From Microbacterium sp. HD4P20 (GTDB lineage: Bacteria; Actinomycetota; Actinomycetes; Actinomycetales; Microbacteriaceae), in contig NZ_JAHZQZ020000014.1 in assembly GCF_019449275.2 (NCBI RefSeq), positions 372,001 through 436,000 of the forward strand: 64,000 nt of DNA. The letters are read 5' to 3'. Position numbers and translations under genes: made by a program. Below the pieces are notes generated by a model. The model did not search any database. It saw only the letters and a list, made by a program, of their open reading frames with translations, and was not told the DNA's origin. Shown piece by piece: positions 17,769-25,763 of this stretch; positions within the stretch are counted from its first letter, which is position 1, and each line of letters starts with the position of its first letter.

Positions 17769-19370
17769 TCAGCCGCCGAGGGCGTTCAGCCACGCGCGGC
17801 GCGCTTCGAGCGCCTCCTTCGCCTTCGCGACCGCCTTCGCATCACCCGACTTCTCCGCTGCCGCGACCTCTTCTTCCAGCTTCTCGATCGCGTCGGTGAG
17901 CTGGCGCGTCATGTCGTTGGCGCGGGCCTTCGTCTCGGGGTTGTTCCGCTTCCAGTCGGTCTCTTCGCGGGTGCGCAGCGACTGCTCGATCTTGCGGAGC
18001 TCGTCGTCGAGGGCGCGCTCGGCGTCGCGAGGGAAGATGCGGCCGATGTCGTCCCACTGCCGCTGGATGCTCGTGAGCAGAGCGCGGGCCTTGGCGATGT
18101 CGCGCTCGTCCGGCACCGCCTTGGCCTCTTCGAGCAGCACGCGCTTGGCGTCGATCTTCTCGCGCGAGGCCTCGGCATCCGCGGCTTCTCGCTCGATCCG
18201 CGCGCCGTACAGCGCGTCACCGGCAGCCTTGAAACGTGCCCAGAGCGCATCGTCGACCTTCTTGCCGGCCCGACCTGCGGCCTTCCACTCGTCGAGCAGG
18301 TCGCGGTACGCCGGGATGCCGTCCTCGCCCCGGGGCGCCAGCGCCTCGGCACGTTCGACGAGTCGCGTCTTGCGGTCTCGCACCGTCTTGTGCGCCTCGT
18401 CGAGTTCGGCGTAGAACGCGCGGCGGTGCTTGTCGACGATGGCGCGCGCGTCGCGGAATCGCTTCCACAGCTGCTGGGCCGTCGACTTCGGCAGCCGGGG
18501 ACCGTGCTGCTGCTGCGCCTGCCACTGCTCGAACAGTGCGTTGAGGTCGGCGGTCGCCTGCTTCCACTGCACACTGCGGGGGTCGCGCGCGGCGAGGGCC
18601 TCGGCCTTCTCGACGAGTTCGGTGCGCGCCTTGACCGCGTCCTCGACGGCTTCGCGGGCTGCAGCGGCCTCGGTTTCGGACGCGGCGGCGAGCGTCTCGG
18701 TCAGCGCGGCGAGGCGCGCGGCAAGACTGGCGAGATCGCCGACCGCGGCCGCTCCCTCGAGCTTGGCCTCGATGGTGCGCGCGGTCGCACGCAGATCGGA
18801 AGCCGACGCGCCGCCCCGGCGGTGGCGCACCTCGAGAAGTGTCACCTCGCTCGCCAGATCGGCGTACTTGCGCTCGTAGTAAGCCAGTGCCTCTTCGGCC
18901 GACCCGTCGGGGTACTGTCCGACGACCCGCCAGCCACCGGACTCGCGCACCGACACGGTGCCGTCGTCGTCGACCCGACCCCAGGGCTCGCTCTCTCGCG
19001 CGGCAGCCGGGCTCGCCGGCGCCGGGGAGGCCGCGCGTGCCACTGCGGCGGGAGTGGGGACGGGAGGAGCGGGACGGACCTCCGCGGGCGCCTCTTCGAC
19101 CGTAGGCTCTTCAGCGGGCGCCTCTTCAGCGGGCGCGTCCGCGGCGGCCACGTCGTCTGCCGGGGCGTCGCGAGTCACCTGGTCCGGAGCGTCGTCAGGC
19201 TGCACCGCGTCCGGAGCGTCGTCAGGCTGCACCGCGTCCGGAACGTCGTCGGGCGTCACCTCGAGCGGCGCCACGTCTTCGTCGGCTGCGGTCGCGGCGG
19301 CCTCGATCTGGCTGGTCTCAGGGCCCTCGGGGGCTTCATTGTCGGCGGTGGGCTCTGCTGCGGCAGTCAC
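17769..19370 (-). CDS. DUF349 domain-containing protein
   Basis: About 533 residues. The N-terminal 110 are acidic and low in complexity (Ala, Pro, Glu, Asp), with short DAPD and AVQP repeats that correspond to a 27-bp tandem DNA repeat. The remaining 420 are almost all helical, with repeated Trp-centred units such as LFEQWQ, LWKRFRDAR, LLDEWKAAGR, LWARFKAAGD and RQWDDIGRI, which are DUF349 repeats. The function of DUF349 is not known; the protein is probably a long cytoplasmic coiled-coil. The GTG at 19370 is preferred over the ATG at 19388 because GAGG lies 9 bases before it. Confidence 0.8.
   Translation of the reverse strand: MTAAAEPTADNEAPEGPETSQIEAAATAADEDVAPLEVTPDDVPDAVQPDDAPDAVQPDDAPDQVTRDAPADDVAAADAPAEEAPAEEPTVEEAPAEVRPAPPVPTPAAVARAASPAPASPAAARESEPWGRVDDDGTVSVRESGGWRVVGQYPDGSAEEALAYYERKYADLASEVTLLEVRHRRGGASASDLRATARTIEAKLEGAAAVGDLASLAARLAALTETLAAASETEAAAAREAVEDAVKARTELVEKAEALAARDPRSVQWKQATADLNALFEQWQAQQQHGPRLPKSTAQQLWKRFRDARAIVDKHRRAFYAELDEAHKTVRDRKTRLVERAEALAPRGEDGIPAYRDLLDEWKAAGRAGKKVDDALWARFKAAGDALYGARIEREAADAEASREKIDAKRVLLEEAKAVPDERDIAKARALLTSIQRQWDDIGRIFPRDAERALDDELRKIEQSLRTREETDWKRNNPETKARANDMTRQLTDAIEKLEEEVAAAEKSGDAKAVAKAKEALEARRAWLNALGG
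19182..19258. repeat. 27-bp in-frame tandem repeat in the DUF349 gene
   Basis: Two identical 27-base units (19182-19208 and 19209-19235, beginning GTCCGGAGCGTCGTCAGG) are followed by a diverged partial third copy. Each unit encodes nine residues of the acidic N-terminal region, so copy number can change without breaking the frame. Confidence 0.85.
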
Positions 19371-19424
19371 GGAAATGCACCTCATCACGGCTTGCGCCGT
19401 CTGCGGGAGTTTGGACGGCTCCCC

Positions 19425-19430
19425 AGCCTA
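19425..19430 (-). promoter_or_regulatory. -10 box TAGGCT for the DUF349 gene
   Basis: TAGGCT on the minus strand, about 55 bases before the GTG at 19370, leaving a leader with the GAGG ribosome site. Confidence 0.4.
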
Positions 19431-19443
19431 GTACGGCCGGTGC

Positions 19444-19460
19444 CCCGCATTCGGTGCGGG
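19444..19460 (-). terminator. hairpin terminator after the small membrane protein gene
   Basis: CCCGCA / TGCGGG with a five-base loop, 10 bases past the stop at 19471 on the minus strand. The stem is GC-rich and no T-run follows. Confidence 0.45.
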
Positions 19461-19470
19461 TTGAGCTGCC

Positions 19471-19779
19471 TCAGGGGGTGGGCGTGGGCGTGGCGCCGGA
19501 GTCCGGCGACGGCGTCGGGGACGTCGGCGTCGTCGATCCGGTGGGCGACGGAGTCGAGGTCGGCGTGGGAGTCGGCTCGGGCGCGCCCGGACCTGCCACG
19601 AAATAGACGGTCTGCGAGGCGATCAAGCCCACGATGAGCAGCCCGCCCGCGATGCCGGCGATCAGGTTGTCGCGTGTGCGCCGGCGGATCTGCCGGTCAT
19701 GGAAGTCACGGCGCGCCTGATACAACCGGGCGCGCTCCCGCTCGGCGCGGGCATCGCGATCTTTTCCTCCGACCGCCAC
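19471..19779 (-). CDS. small single-pass membrane protein with Pro/Thr-rich tail
   Basis: A 102-residue protein I do not recognise. It has a charged N-terminal half rich in Arg, Glu and Asp (about 1-42), one hydrophobic helix (about 43-64, LIAGIAGGLLIVGLIASQTVYF) and an external tail of about 35 residues almost wholly Pro, Thr and Ser. The topology suggests an inner-membrane protein with an extracytoplasmic, possibly glycosylated, stalk. The GTG at 19779 is chosen for the AAGGAGG five bases before it; the longer open frame has no such site. Confidence 0.7.
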   Translation of the reverse strand: MAVGGKDRDARAERERARLYQARRDFHDRQIRRRTRDNLIAGIAGGLLIVGLIASQTVYFVAGPGAPEPTPTPTSTPSPTGSTTPTSPTPSPDSGATPTPTP

Positions 19780-19820
19780 AGGGGCCTCCTTCGCTCCGGT
19801 GTCGGCCCGGAGCCGGGTTG

Positions 19821-19826
19821 ATCCTA
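19821..19826 (-). promoter_or_regulatory. -10 box TAGGAT for the small membrane protein gene
   Basis: TAGGAT on the minus strand, 41 bases before the GTG at 19779, divergent from the rarA promoter. Confidence 0.35.
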
Positions 19827-19883
19827 TGGGGCGGCCGTGGTGACGGCCAAACCCTGGGCCGGTCCGGAGTCGGATCCCCGGGA

Positions 19884-19889
19884 TAGCCT
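19884..19889 (+). promoter_or_regulatory. -10 box TAGCCT for leaderless rarA
   Basis: TAGCCT followed by six bases and GTG 19896; the ATG at 19893 would be only three bases away. The spacing favours the GTG. Confidence 0.45.
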
Positions 19890-19895
19890 GGAATG

Positions 19896-21296
19896 GTGAC
19901 GACGCCCGCCCCCTCTCCACGTGCCGCAGGCGCGTCGCGTGGAGCTTCCGGGAGCGCAGGCCCGCAGACCGCGTTGTTCCAAGGGCAGACTCCTCTCGCG
20001 GTTCGCATGCGCCCGGTCTCGCTCGACGAGGTCGCGGGCCAGTCGCATCTGCTACGCGCGGGCTCGCCGCTGGTGACGCTGGCGAATCCGGATGCCTCGG
20101 CGCGCACCGGCACGTCGGTCATCCTGTGGGGGCCTCCCGGCACGGGAAAGACCACGCTCGCGCAGGCCATCGCGCGCTCGTCAGGACGGCGCTTCGTCGA
20201 GCTCTCAGCCGTCACCGCCGGCGTCCGAGATGTCCGGGAGGTCATGCAGGAGGCGCTCACACAGCGGGATCTCTACGACCAGTCGACGATCCTCTTCCTC
20301 GACGAGATCCACCGTTTCACCAAGGCGCAGCAGGACGCCCTTCTTCCTGGCGTCGAGAACGGCTGGGTCGTGCTGATCGCCGCGACGACCGAGAACCCGT
20401 CGTTCTCGGTCGTCTCACCGCTGCTGTCCCGCTCGCTCCTGCTCACCCTCAAGCCGCTCACCGACGAGGATCTGTGCGTGCTGATCGACCGTGCCGTCGC
20501 GGATCCGCGGGGTTTGGCGGGCGCCGTGTCGCTGTCGGACGAGGGCCGGAGCGCCCTGGTGCGACTGGCCTCGGGCGACGCCCGCCGCGCGCTCACCGCG
20601 CTCGAAGCGGCGGCATCCCTCGCCGTCCCCGACGAAGCGGACGGCAGTGACGGCGAAGCTCCCGAGATCACCTCGGAGCACGTGGCGCAGGCCGTCGACC
20701 GTGCGCTCCTGCGATACGACCGTCAGGGCGATGAGCACTACGACGTGATCAGCGCGTTCATCAAGTCCATCAGGGGATCGGACGTGGATGCCGCGATGCA
20801 TTACCTCGCCCGCATGATCGAGGCGGGGGAGGATCCTCGCTTCATCGCGCGGCGCCTGATCATTTCGGCAGCCGAGGACATCGGCCTCGCCGATCCGCAA
20901 GCGCTGCCGATCGCCGTCGCGGCCGCCGATGCCGTCCAGTTCATCGGCATGCCCGAGGGAAGGATCCCGCTCGCCGAGGCCACGGCGTATCTGGCGACGA
21001 CGGCGAAATCCAACGCCGCCTACCTGGCGATCAACGCGGCGATCGCCGATGTGCGCTCCGGCGGCTTCGGCCCCGTCCCGGTGCATCTGCGAGACGCTCA
21101 CTACGCCGGTGCGAAGCGTCTGGGCCACGGCAAAGGGTATGTCTACCCCCACGACGCCGAGATCGGGATCTCTGCCCAGCAATACCTGCCCGACGAGCTG
21201 CGCGGACGCCGCTACTACGAGCCCAAGGCGCTCGGCGCCGAGCGCGACGTGCAGGCGCGGCTGGAGAAGATCCGCCGGATCCTCGACGGCCAGTGA
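19896..21296 (+). CDS. rarA: replication-associated recombination ATPase RarA
   Basis: A 466-residue AAA+ clamp-loader-like protein (MgsA/WRNIP1 family) that acts at stalled replication forks. After an Ala/Gly/Ser-rich tail comes PLAVRMRPVSLDEVAGQ, Walker A GPPGTGKTTLA (about residue 82), Walker B LFLDEIHRF, sensor ATTENPSF, and the helical tetramerisation domain with AEDIGLADPQAL and YPHDAEIG at the C-terminus. The leaderless promoter geometry supports GTG 19896 rather than the adjacent ATG. It is divergent from the small membrane protein gene and runs toward rpsD. Confidence 0.93.
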   Translation: MTTPAPSPRAAGASRGASGSAGPQTALFQGQTPLAVRMRPVSLDEVAGQSHLLRAGSPLVTLANPDASARTGTSVILWGPPGTGKTTLAQAIARSSGRRFVELSAVTAGVRDVREVMQEALTQRDLYDQSTILFLDEIHRFTKAQQDALLPGVENGWVVLIAATTENPSFSVVSPLLSRSLLLTLKPLTDEDLCVLIDRAVADPRGLAGAVSLSDEGRSALVRLASGDARRALTALEAAASLAVPDEADGSDGEAPEITSEHVAQAVDRALLRYDRQGDEHYDVISAFIKSIRGSDVDAAMHYLARMIEAGEDPRFIARRLIISAAEDIGLADPQALPIAVAAADAVQFIGMPEGRIPLAEATAYLATTAKSNAAYLAINAAIADVRSGGFGPVPVHLRDAHYAGAKRLGHGKGYVYPHDAEIGISAQQYLPDELRGRRYYEPKALGAERDVQARLEKIRRILDGQ

Positions 21297-21325
21297 CTCC
21301 GAACGGCCGCCGCGGGGCCCTCTGC

Positions 21326-21331
21326 TAGACT
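21326..21331 (+). promoter_or_regulatory. -10 box TAGACT for rpsD
   Basis: TAGACT between rarA and rpsD, giving a leader of about 140 bases. S4 genes are often autoregulated through their leader; I see no conserved element I can name. Confidence 0.4.
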
Positions 21332-21478
21332 TGACCGGCTCGAAACCGAGTTTTCGGGCATCCCCTCTCTTCCTCACCACCTTCCGGCATGCCCCGGCGT
21401 GCAGTCCGGACAGGGCGAAGACAGGCGATACGCCCGCGAGCCGTGAAAGACACGGCAGCGTCAAGAAAGGAACACTTC

Positions 21479-22108
21479 GTGGCTACGAAGTCCCAGGATC
21501 GCCGCAAGGTGCGTCTGTCGCGCGCCCTCGGCATTGCACTGACCCCCAAGGCGGCCAAGTACCTCGAGAAGCGTCCGTACGCTCCGGGTGAGCACGGCCG
21601 CACCAAGCGCAAGCAGGACAGCGACTACGCCGTCCGTCTGCGCGAGAAGCAGCGTCTGCGCGAGCAGTACGGCATCCGCGAGAAGCAGCTGCGCATCCAG
21701 TTCAACGAGGCCCGCCGCACCCAGGGTCTGACCGGTGAGAACCTCGTCGAGCAGCTCGAGATGCGACTGGACTCGCTCGTGGTCCGCGCCGGGTTCGCTC
21801 GCACCACGGCGCAGGCGCGTCAGCTCGTCGTGCACCGTCACATCCTCGTCGACGGCCAGCTCGTGGACCGCCCGTCGTTCCGCGTGAAGCCGGGCCAGGT
21901 CATCCACGTCAAGCCCAAGAGCGAGGGCCTCGAGCCCTTCCAGGTGGCCGCCGCCGGTGGTCACGCCGAGGTGCTGCCCCCGGTTCCGAGCTACCTCGAG
22001 GTCGAGCTCGACAAGCTGCAGGCCCGTCTCGTGCGCCGCCCCAAGCGCGCCGAGGTTCCGGTCGTCTGCGACGTCCAGCTCGTCGTCGAGTACTACGCGG
22101 CGCGATAA
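21479..22108 (+). CDS. rpsD: 30S ribosomal protein S4
   Basis: A 209-residue S4, a primary 16S rRNA-binding protein. The N-terminus lacks the four zinc-binding cysteines, making it the zinc-independent form. The S4 RNA-binding motif is clear at MRLDSLVVRAGFARTTAQAR and QLVVHRHILVDGQ (about 95-130). The GTG at 21479 follows AAGAAAGGAAC and reads MATKSQDRRKVRLSR. It stands alone rather than in the alpha-operon, as in several Micrococcales, and ends at a strong terminator. Confidence 0.97.
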   Translation: MATKSQDRRKVRLSRALGIALTPKAAKYLEKRPYAPGEHGRTKRKQDSDYAVRLREKQRLREQYGIREKQLRIQFNEARRTQGLTGENLVEQLEMRLDSLVVRAGFARTTAQARQLVVHRHILVDGQLVDRPSFRVKPGQVIHVKPKSEGLEPFQVAAAGGHAEVLPPVPSYLEVELDKLQARLVRRPKRAEVPVVCDVQLVVEYYAAR

Positions 22109-22133
22109 GCGCTTCTGCGAACACGATTCGGGT

Positions 22134-22163
22134 GGAGGGCGCCGGGGAAACCCGGCGCCCTCC
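22134..22163 (+). terminator. rpsD terminator, 13-bp perfect stem
   Basis: GGAGGGCGCCGGG pairs perfectly with CCCGGCGCCCTCC around a GAAA tetraloop, 25 bases after the rpsD stop. There is no T-run, as is usual for this GC content. Confidence 0.85.
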
Positions 22164-22228
22164 GTCGTCAGCAGCGCTGTCTTCGCGGTTGCCGAGCACG
22201 TCGCTCTGCAACGGTGCCGGGACACGCC

Positions 22229-22234
22229 TACGAT
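22229..22234 (+). promoter_or_regulatory. -10 box TACGAT for the 22.3-kb membrane protein gene
   Basis: TACGAT, then six G, then an in-frame ATG at 22241. This is leaderless geometry, yet the ATG at 22277 has GAGGAG upstream, so two starts are possible. Confidence 0.4.
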
Positions 22235-22276
22235 GGGGGGATGCCGCGCCCGCGGCCCCTAGCGAGGAGTGATGAC

Positions 22277-22561
22277 ATGAAGAACCTGTTCTGGTTCGTG
22301 CTCGGCATCGCCGGCGGCTTCGTCGTGGCGCACCTCATGAACAAGGATCCGCGCGGACACGAGATCCTCACCGATGTGGACGCCCGCATCTCGGAGTTCA
22401 CCGATCGCATGGGCGACGCATACCGCGAGCAGGAGGCCCGGTTCTCGGGTCTCGTCGATGATGTCAAGGACGCAGCGCGGGCGGCGGCATCCGGCGCCAC
22501 CGATGTCGCGACCGACGCCGTCGACGCCGTCTCCGACGCCGCACGCAAGCTCACCGACTGA
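22277..22561 (+). CDS. small membrane-anchored YtxH-like protein
   Basis: A 94-residue protein with an N-terminal hydrophobic helix (MKNLFWFVLGIAGGFVVAHL) and a long amphipathic helical region rich in Ala, Asp and Val (VDDVKDAARAAASGATDVAT and similar), like YtxH/general-stress small proteins of actinobacteria. Function is unknown. GAGGAG precedes the ATG at 22277; the in-frame ATG at 22241 could give a form with 12 more residues from a leaderless transcript. It lies just upstream of alaS. Confidence 0.7.
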   Translation: MKNLFWFVLGIAGGFVVAHLMNKDPRGHEILTDVDARISEFTDRMGDAYREQEARFSGLVDDVKDAARAAASGATDVATDAVDAVSDAARKLTD

Positions 22562-22576
22562 CCCAGCGGAGCCCGC

Positions 22577-22594
22577 CCCCGGGTCGACCCGGGG
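22577..22594. terminator. 18-bp perfect palindrome upstream of alaS
   Basis: CCCCGGG-TCGA-CCCGGGG lies 16 bases after the small membrane protein's stop and 30 before the alaS ATG. It can form a 7-bp GC stem. It may terminate the upstream gene or control alaS. Confidence 0.5.
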
Positions 22595-22623
22595 CAATGG
22601 CCCGCGCATCTGCGAGGACCCGA

Positions 22624-25281
22624 ATGAAGACCGCCGAGATCGCCCAGCGCTTCCTCGACTACTTCGAGAAGAACGGCCACACCATCGTGCCTTCGGCATC
22701 GCTGGTGACCGACGACCCGGCGCTGCTGTTCACCGTGGCGGGCATGGTGCCGTTCATCCCGTACCTCAGCGGTGACGTGCCCGCACCCTACGCCCGTGCC
22801 GCAGACAACCAGAAGTGCATCCGGACGAACGACATCGAAGAGGTCGGAAAGACGCCGCGGCACGGCACGTTCTTTCAGATGCTCGGGAACTGGTCGTTCG
22901 GGGACTACTTCAAAGAGGGTGCCATCCGCTTCGCGTGGGAGCTGTTGACCGCGGCCGAAGAAGACGGCGGACTCGGCTTCGATCCGAAGGACCTGTGGGT
23001 CACGGTCTACGAGGACGACGACGAGGCCTTCGAGCTGTGGCAGACGGTCGCCGGCTTCCCCGAGGAGCGCATCCAGCGCCTCGGCAAGGACACCAACTAC
23101 TGGAGCACCGGTCTTCCCGGCCCGGCGGGCCCCTGTTCGGAGATCTTCTTCGACCGCGGCCCGGCGTACGGCATCGACGGCGGTCCCGCCACGGACGACG
23201 ACCGCTACGTCGAGATCTGGAACCTCGTGTTCATGCAGTACGAGATCACCAACGTGCGCTCGAAGTACGACTTCGACATCGTGGGGGAGCTTCCCGCGAA
23301 GAACATCGACACCGGCATGGGCCTGGAGCGCATCGCGTTCATCAAGCAAGGCGTCGACAACATGTACGAGACCGACCAGGTCCGCCCGGTCCTCGACAAG
23401 GCGGTGGAGCTGAGCGGCCGCACGTACGGCGCGAACCACGACGACGACGTGCGCTTCCGAGTGATCGCCGACCACGTGCGCTCTTCACTCATGCTCATGT
23501 CGGACGGCGTCACGCCGTCCAATGACGGCCGCGGCTACATCCTGCGGCGCTTGATGCGCCGCGCGATCCGCTCGATGCGGCTGCTGGGGATGGAGGGCCC
23601 GACGTTCGCCGAGCTGTTCGCGGCATCCCGCGACGCCATGAAGGACGCGTACCCGGTCGTCGAGACGGACTGGGCGCGGATCTCGCAGTACGCGCTGGCC
23701 GAGGAGGCGACCTTCCTGCGCACGCTGGCGGCAGGGGAGTCGATCCTCGACGAGTCGCTGGATCAGACCAAGGCCTCCGGCGGCACCACCGTCGCGGGTG
23801 CCGAGGCCTTCCTGCTGCACGACACCTACGGCTTCCCGATCGACCTGACGCTCGAGATCGCGCAGGAGGCGGGGCTCACCGTCGACCGCGCCGCGTTCGA
23901 CACACTCATGCAAGAGCAACGGTCACGCGCGAAGGCCGATGCGAAGGCCCGCAAGCGCCAGCTCGCCGACACCAGCGTCTACCGCGACCTGCGCGCACAG
24001 GGCGAGACCGTGTTCACCGGCTACACCGACCTCGAGACGCCTTCGCGGGTGCTCGGCGTCCTCGTCGACGGAGTCTCGGTCGATCGAGCCGGCACCGGGC
24101 AGATCGCCGAGGTGATCCTCGCCGATACGGCCCTGTACGCCGAGTCCGGCGGTCAGGTCGCCGACAAGGGCGTCATCGTGGGACCGGGCTATGAACTGGA
24201 CGTCATCGACGTGCAGAAGCCGGTGCCCGGCCTCATCAGCCACACCGTGGAGGTCACCAGCGGCGAGGTCGGCGTGGGGCAGGCCGCCACGTCGATCGTG
24301 GATGCCGCGAATCGTCGCGCCGCCCGCCAGGCGCACTCGGCGACGCACCTCGTGCACGCCGCGCTGCGCGACACGCTCGGCCGGACCGCGACTCAGGCGG
24401 GATCGCTCAACCGCGCCGGCTACATGCGCTTCGACTTCACGTGGGGTCAATCGCTGTCGGACGCCACCAAGACCGAGATCGAAGAGATCGCCAACAACGC
24501 CGTGCGCGACAACCTCGAAGTCACGACGCGCGTCCTCGCGCTGGACGAGGCCAAGTCGCTCGGCGCGATGGCTCTCTTCGGCGAGAAGTACGGCGACACC
24601 GTCCGCATGGTCGACATCGGGGGCCCCTGGTCGCGCGAGCTGTGCGCCGGGACACACGTCTCCAGCAGTGCGGAGGTCGGCCTCATCAGCCTGGTCGGCG
24701 AGTCGTCGGTGGGCGCGTCCAACCGCCGCGTCGAAGCACTTGTGGGACTCGATGCGTTCCGATCGCTGGCCGCCGAGCGCGCCCTGGTCTCGCAGCTGAC
24801 GTCCACCCTCAAGACGCCGCGCGAACAGCTTCCCGCGCGGATCGCCGAGCTGACGGCCAGTCTCAAAGCCGCCGAGAAGAAGATCGCGGCCTTCGAAGCG
24901 AAGGCCCTGGGCGATCGGCTTCCCGCGCTCGCGTCGACGGCCGCGCGGGTCGGCGGCACCGTCGTGGTCGCCGAGTCCCTCGGCACGGCGTCATCGGCCG
25001 ACGACGTCCGCTCACTCGCACTGCAGGTCCGCGAGCGGCTCGGGTCGGACGCGGCGGTGGTCGCATTGGGAGCCGAGGTGAACGGCCGCCCCGTGGTGAT
25101 CGTCGCCACCAACGATTCCGCACGTCGTGCCGGGGTCAAGGCCGGAGTGCTCGCCAAGGGCGCGGCCGCGGTGCTCGGCGGTGGCGGTGGCGGCCGGGAC
25201 GACGTGGCGCAGGGCGGCGGAACGGATGCCTCGGCCCTGCCCGCCGCACTCACCTCGGTGAAGGACGCCCTCGACCTGTGA
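22624..25281 (+). CDS. alaS: alanyl-tRNA synthetase
   Basis: An 885-residue class II synthetase that charges tRNA-Ala and edits Ser/Gly mischarging. Seen: aminoacylation core with LFTVAGMVPFIPY, RHGTFFQMLGNWSFGDYFKEGA and the class II motif DTGMGLERI; editing-site HSATHLVHAALR with the second zinc ligands in ELCAGTH; and the C-terminal DHHA1 domain ending in a Gly-rich GGGGGGRDD segment. The ATG at 22624 has GAGG seven bases upstream; an in-frame ATG at 22597 would add nine residues. It heads alaS-ruvX-mltG-aroE. Confidence 0.97.
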   Translation: MKTAEIAQRFLDYFEKNGHTIVPSASLVTDDPALLFTVAGMVPFIPYLSGDVPAPYARAADNQKCIRTNDIEEVGKTPRHGTFFQMLGNWSFGDYFKEGAIRFAWELLTAAEEDGGLGFDPKDLWVTVYEDDDEAFELWQTVAGFPEERIQRLGKDTNYWSTGLPGPAGPCSEIFFDRGPAYGIDGGPATDDDRYVEIWNLVFMQYEITNVRSKYDFDIVGELPAKNIDTGMGLERIAFIKQGVDNMYETDQVRPVLDKAVELSGRTYGANHDDDVRFRVIADHVRSSLMLMSDGVTPSNDGRGYILRRLMRRAIRSMRLLGMEGPTFAELFAASRDAMKDAYPVVETDWARISQYALAEEATFLRTLAAGESILDESLDQTKASGGTTVAGAEAFLLHDTYGFPIDLTLEIAQEAGLTVDRAAFDTLMQEQRSRAKADAKARKRQLADTSVYRDLRAQGETVFTGYTDLETPSRVLGVLVDGVSVDRAGTGQIAEVILADTALYAESGGQVADKGVIVGPGYELDVIDVQKPVPGLISHTVEVTSGEVGVGQAATSIVDAANRRAARQAHSATHLVHAALRDTLGRTATQAGSLNRAGYMRFDFTWGQSLSDATKTEIEEIANNAVRDNLEVTTRVLALDEAKSLGAMALFGEKYGDTVRMVDIGGPWSRELCAGTHVSSSAEVGLISLVGESSVGASNRRVEALVGLDAFRSLAAERALVSQLTSTLKTPREQLPARIAELTASLKAAEKKIAAFEAKALGDRLPALASTAARVGGTVVVAESLGTASSADDVRSLALQVRERLGSDAAVVALGAEVNGRPVVIVATNDSARRAGVKAGVLAKGAAAVLGGGGGGRDDVAQGGGTDASALPAALTSVKDALDL

Positions 25282-25294
25282 GCGGGAGGGGCTG

Positions 25295-25762
25295 GTGAGC
25301 GACTTCCGGCGCGGCGTGCGGCTCGGTATCGACGTGGGCAGGGTCCGCGTGGGCGTCGCGCGCTCGGATCCGGACGGTCTGCTCGCGACTCCTGTCGAAA
25401 CCGTCCCGCGCGACGACGCGGCCCTCGCCCGCATCCGGGCGCTTGCGGACGAGCATTCCGCGTTCGAGTTGCTGGTCGGTCTTCCGCTCAACATGCGGGG
25501 GGAAGACACCGCGTCCACCGAGGACGCACGGACGTTCGCCGCGGCTCTGGCGACAGCATCCGGAGTCCCGGTGCGGCTCGTGGACGAACGACTCTCGACG
25601 GTTTCGGCACACGCGGCATTGCGCAGTTCGGGCAGAACCCAGCGTTCGTCGCGTAGCATCGTTGACCAGGTCGCCGCAGTCGTCCTGCTTCAGCAAGCAC
25701 TCGACGTCGAGAAGAGCACCGGACGGCCCCCCGGAATCCCCGTCTCCCAGGAGCCCGCCTGA
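25295..25762 (+). CDS. ruvX: RuvX/YqgF-family RNase H-fold nuclease
   Basis: A 155-residue YqgF/RuvX protein. The family processes pre-16S rRNA ends in E. coli, and the M. tuberculosis homolog cleaves Holliday junctions in vitro. The acidic active-site positions lie in LGIDVGRVRVGVA, LLVGLPLNM and SIVDQVAAVVLLQ; LVDERLST is the other family motif. GTG start with GGGAGGGG upstream. It follows alaS by 13 bases and precedes mltG, an order common across bacteria. Confidence 0.9.
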   Translation: MSDFRRGVRLGIDVGRVRVGVARSDPDGLLATPVETVPRDDAALARIRALADEHSAFELLVGLPLNMRGEDTASTEDARTFAAALATASGVPVRLVDERLSTVSAHAALRSSGRTQRSSRSIVDQVAAVVLLQQALDVEKSTGRPPGIPVSQEPA

Positions 25763-25763
25763 C

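Noticed and set aside
17421-19637. 738-residue plus-strand frame over the minus-strand 17-19 kb genes
   Set aside because: It is antisense to the DUF349 gene, whose helical Trp repeats, ribosome site and promoter are convincing.
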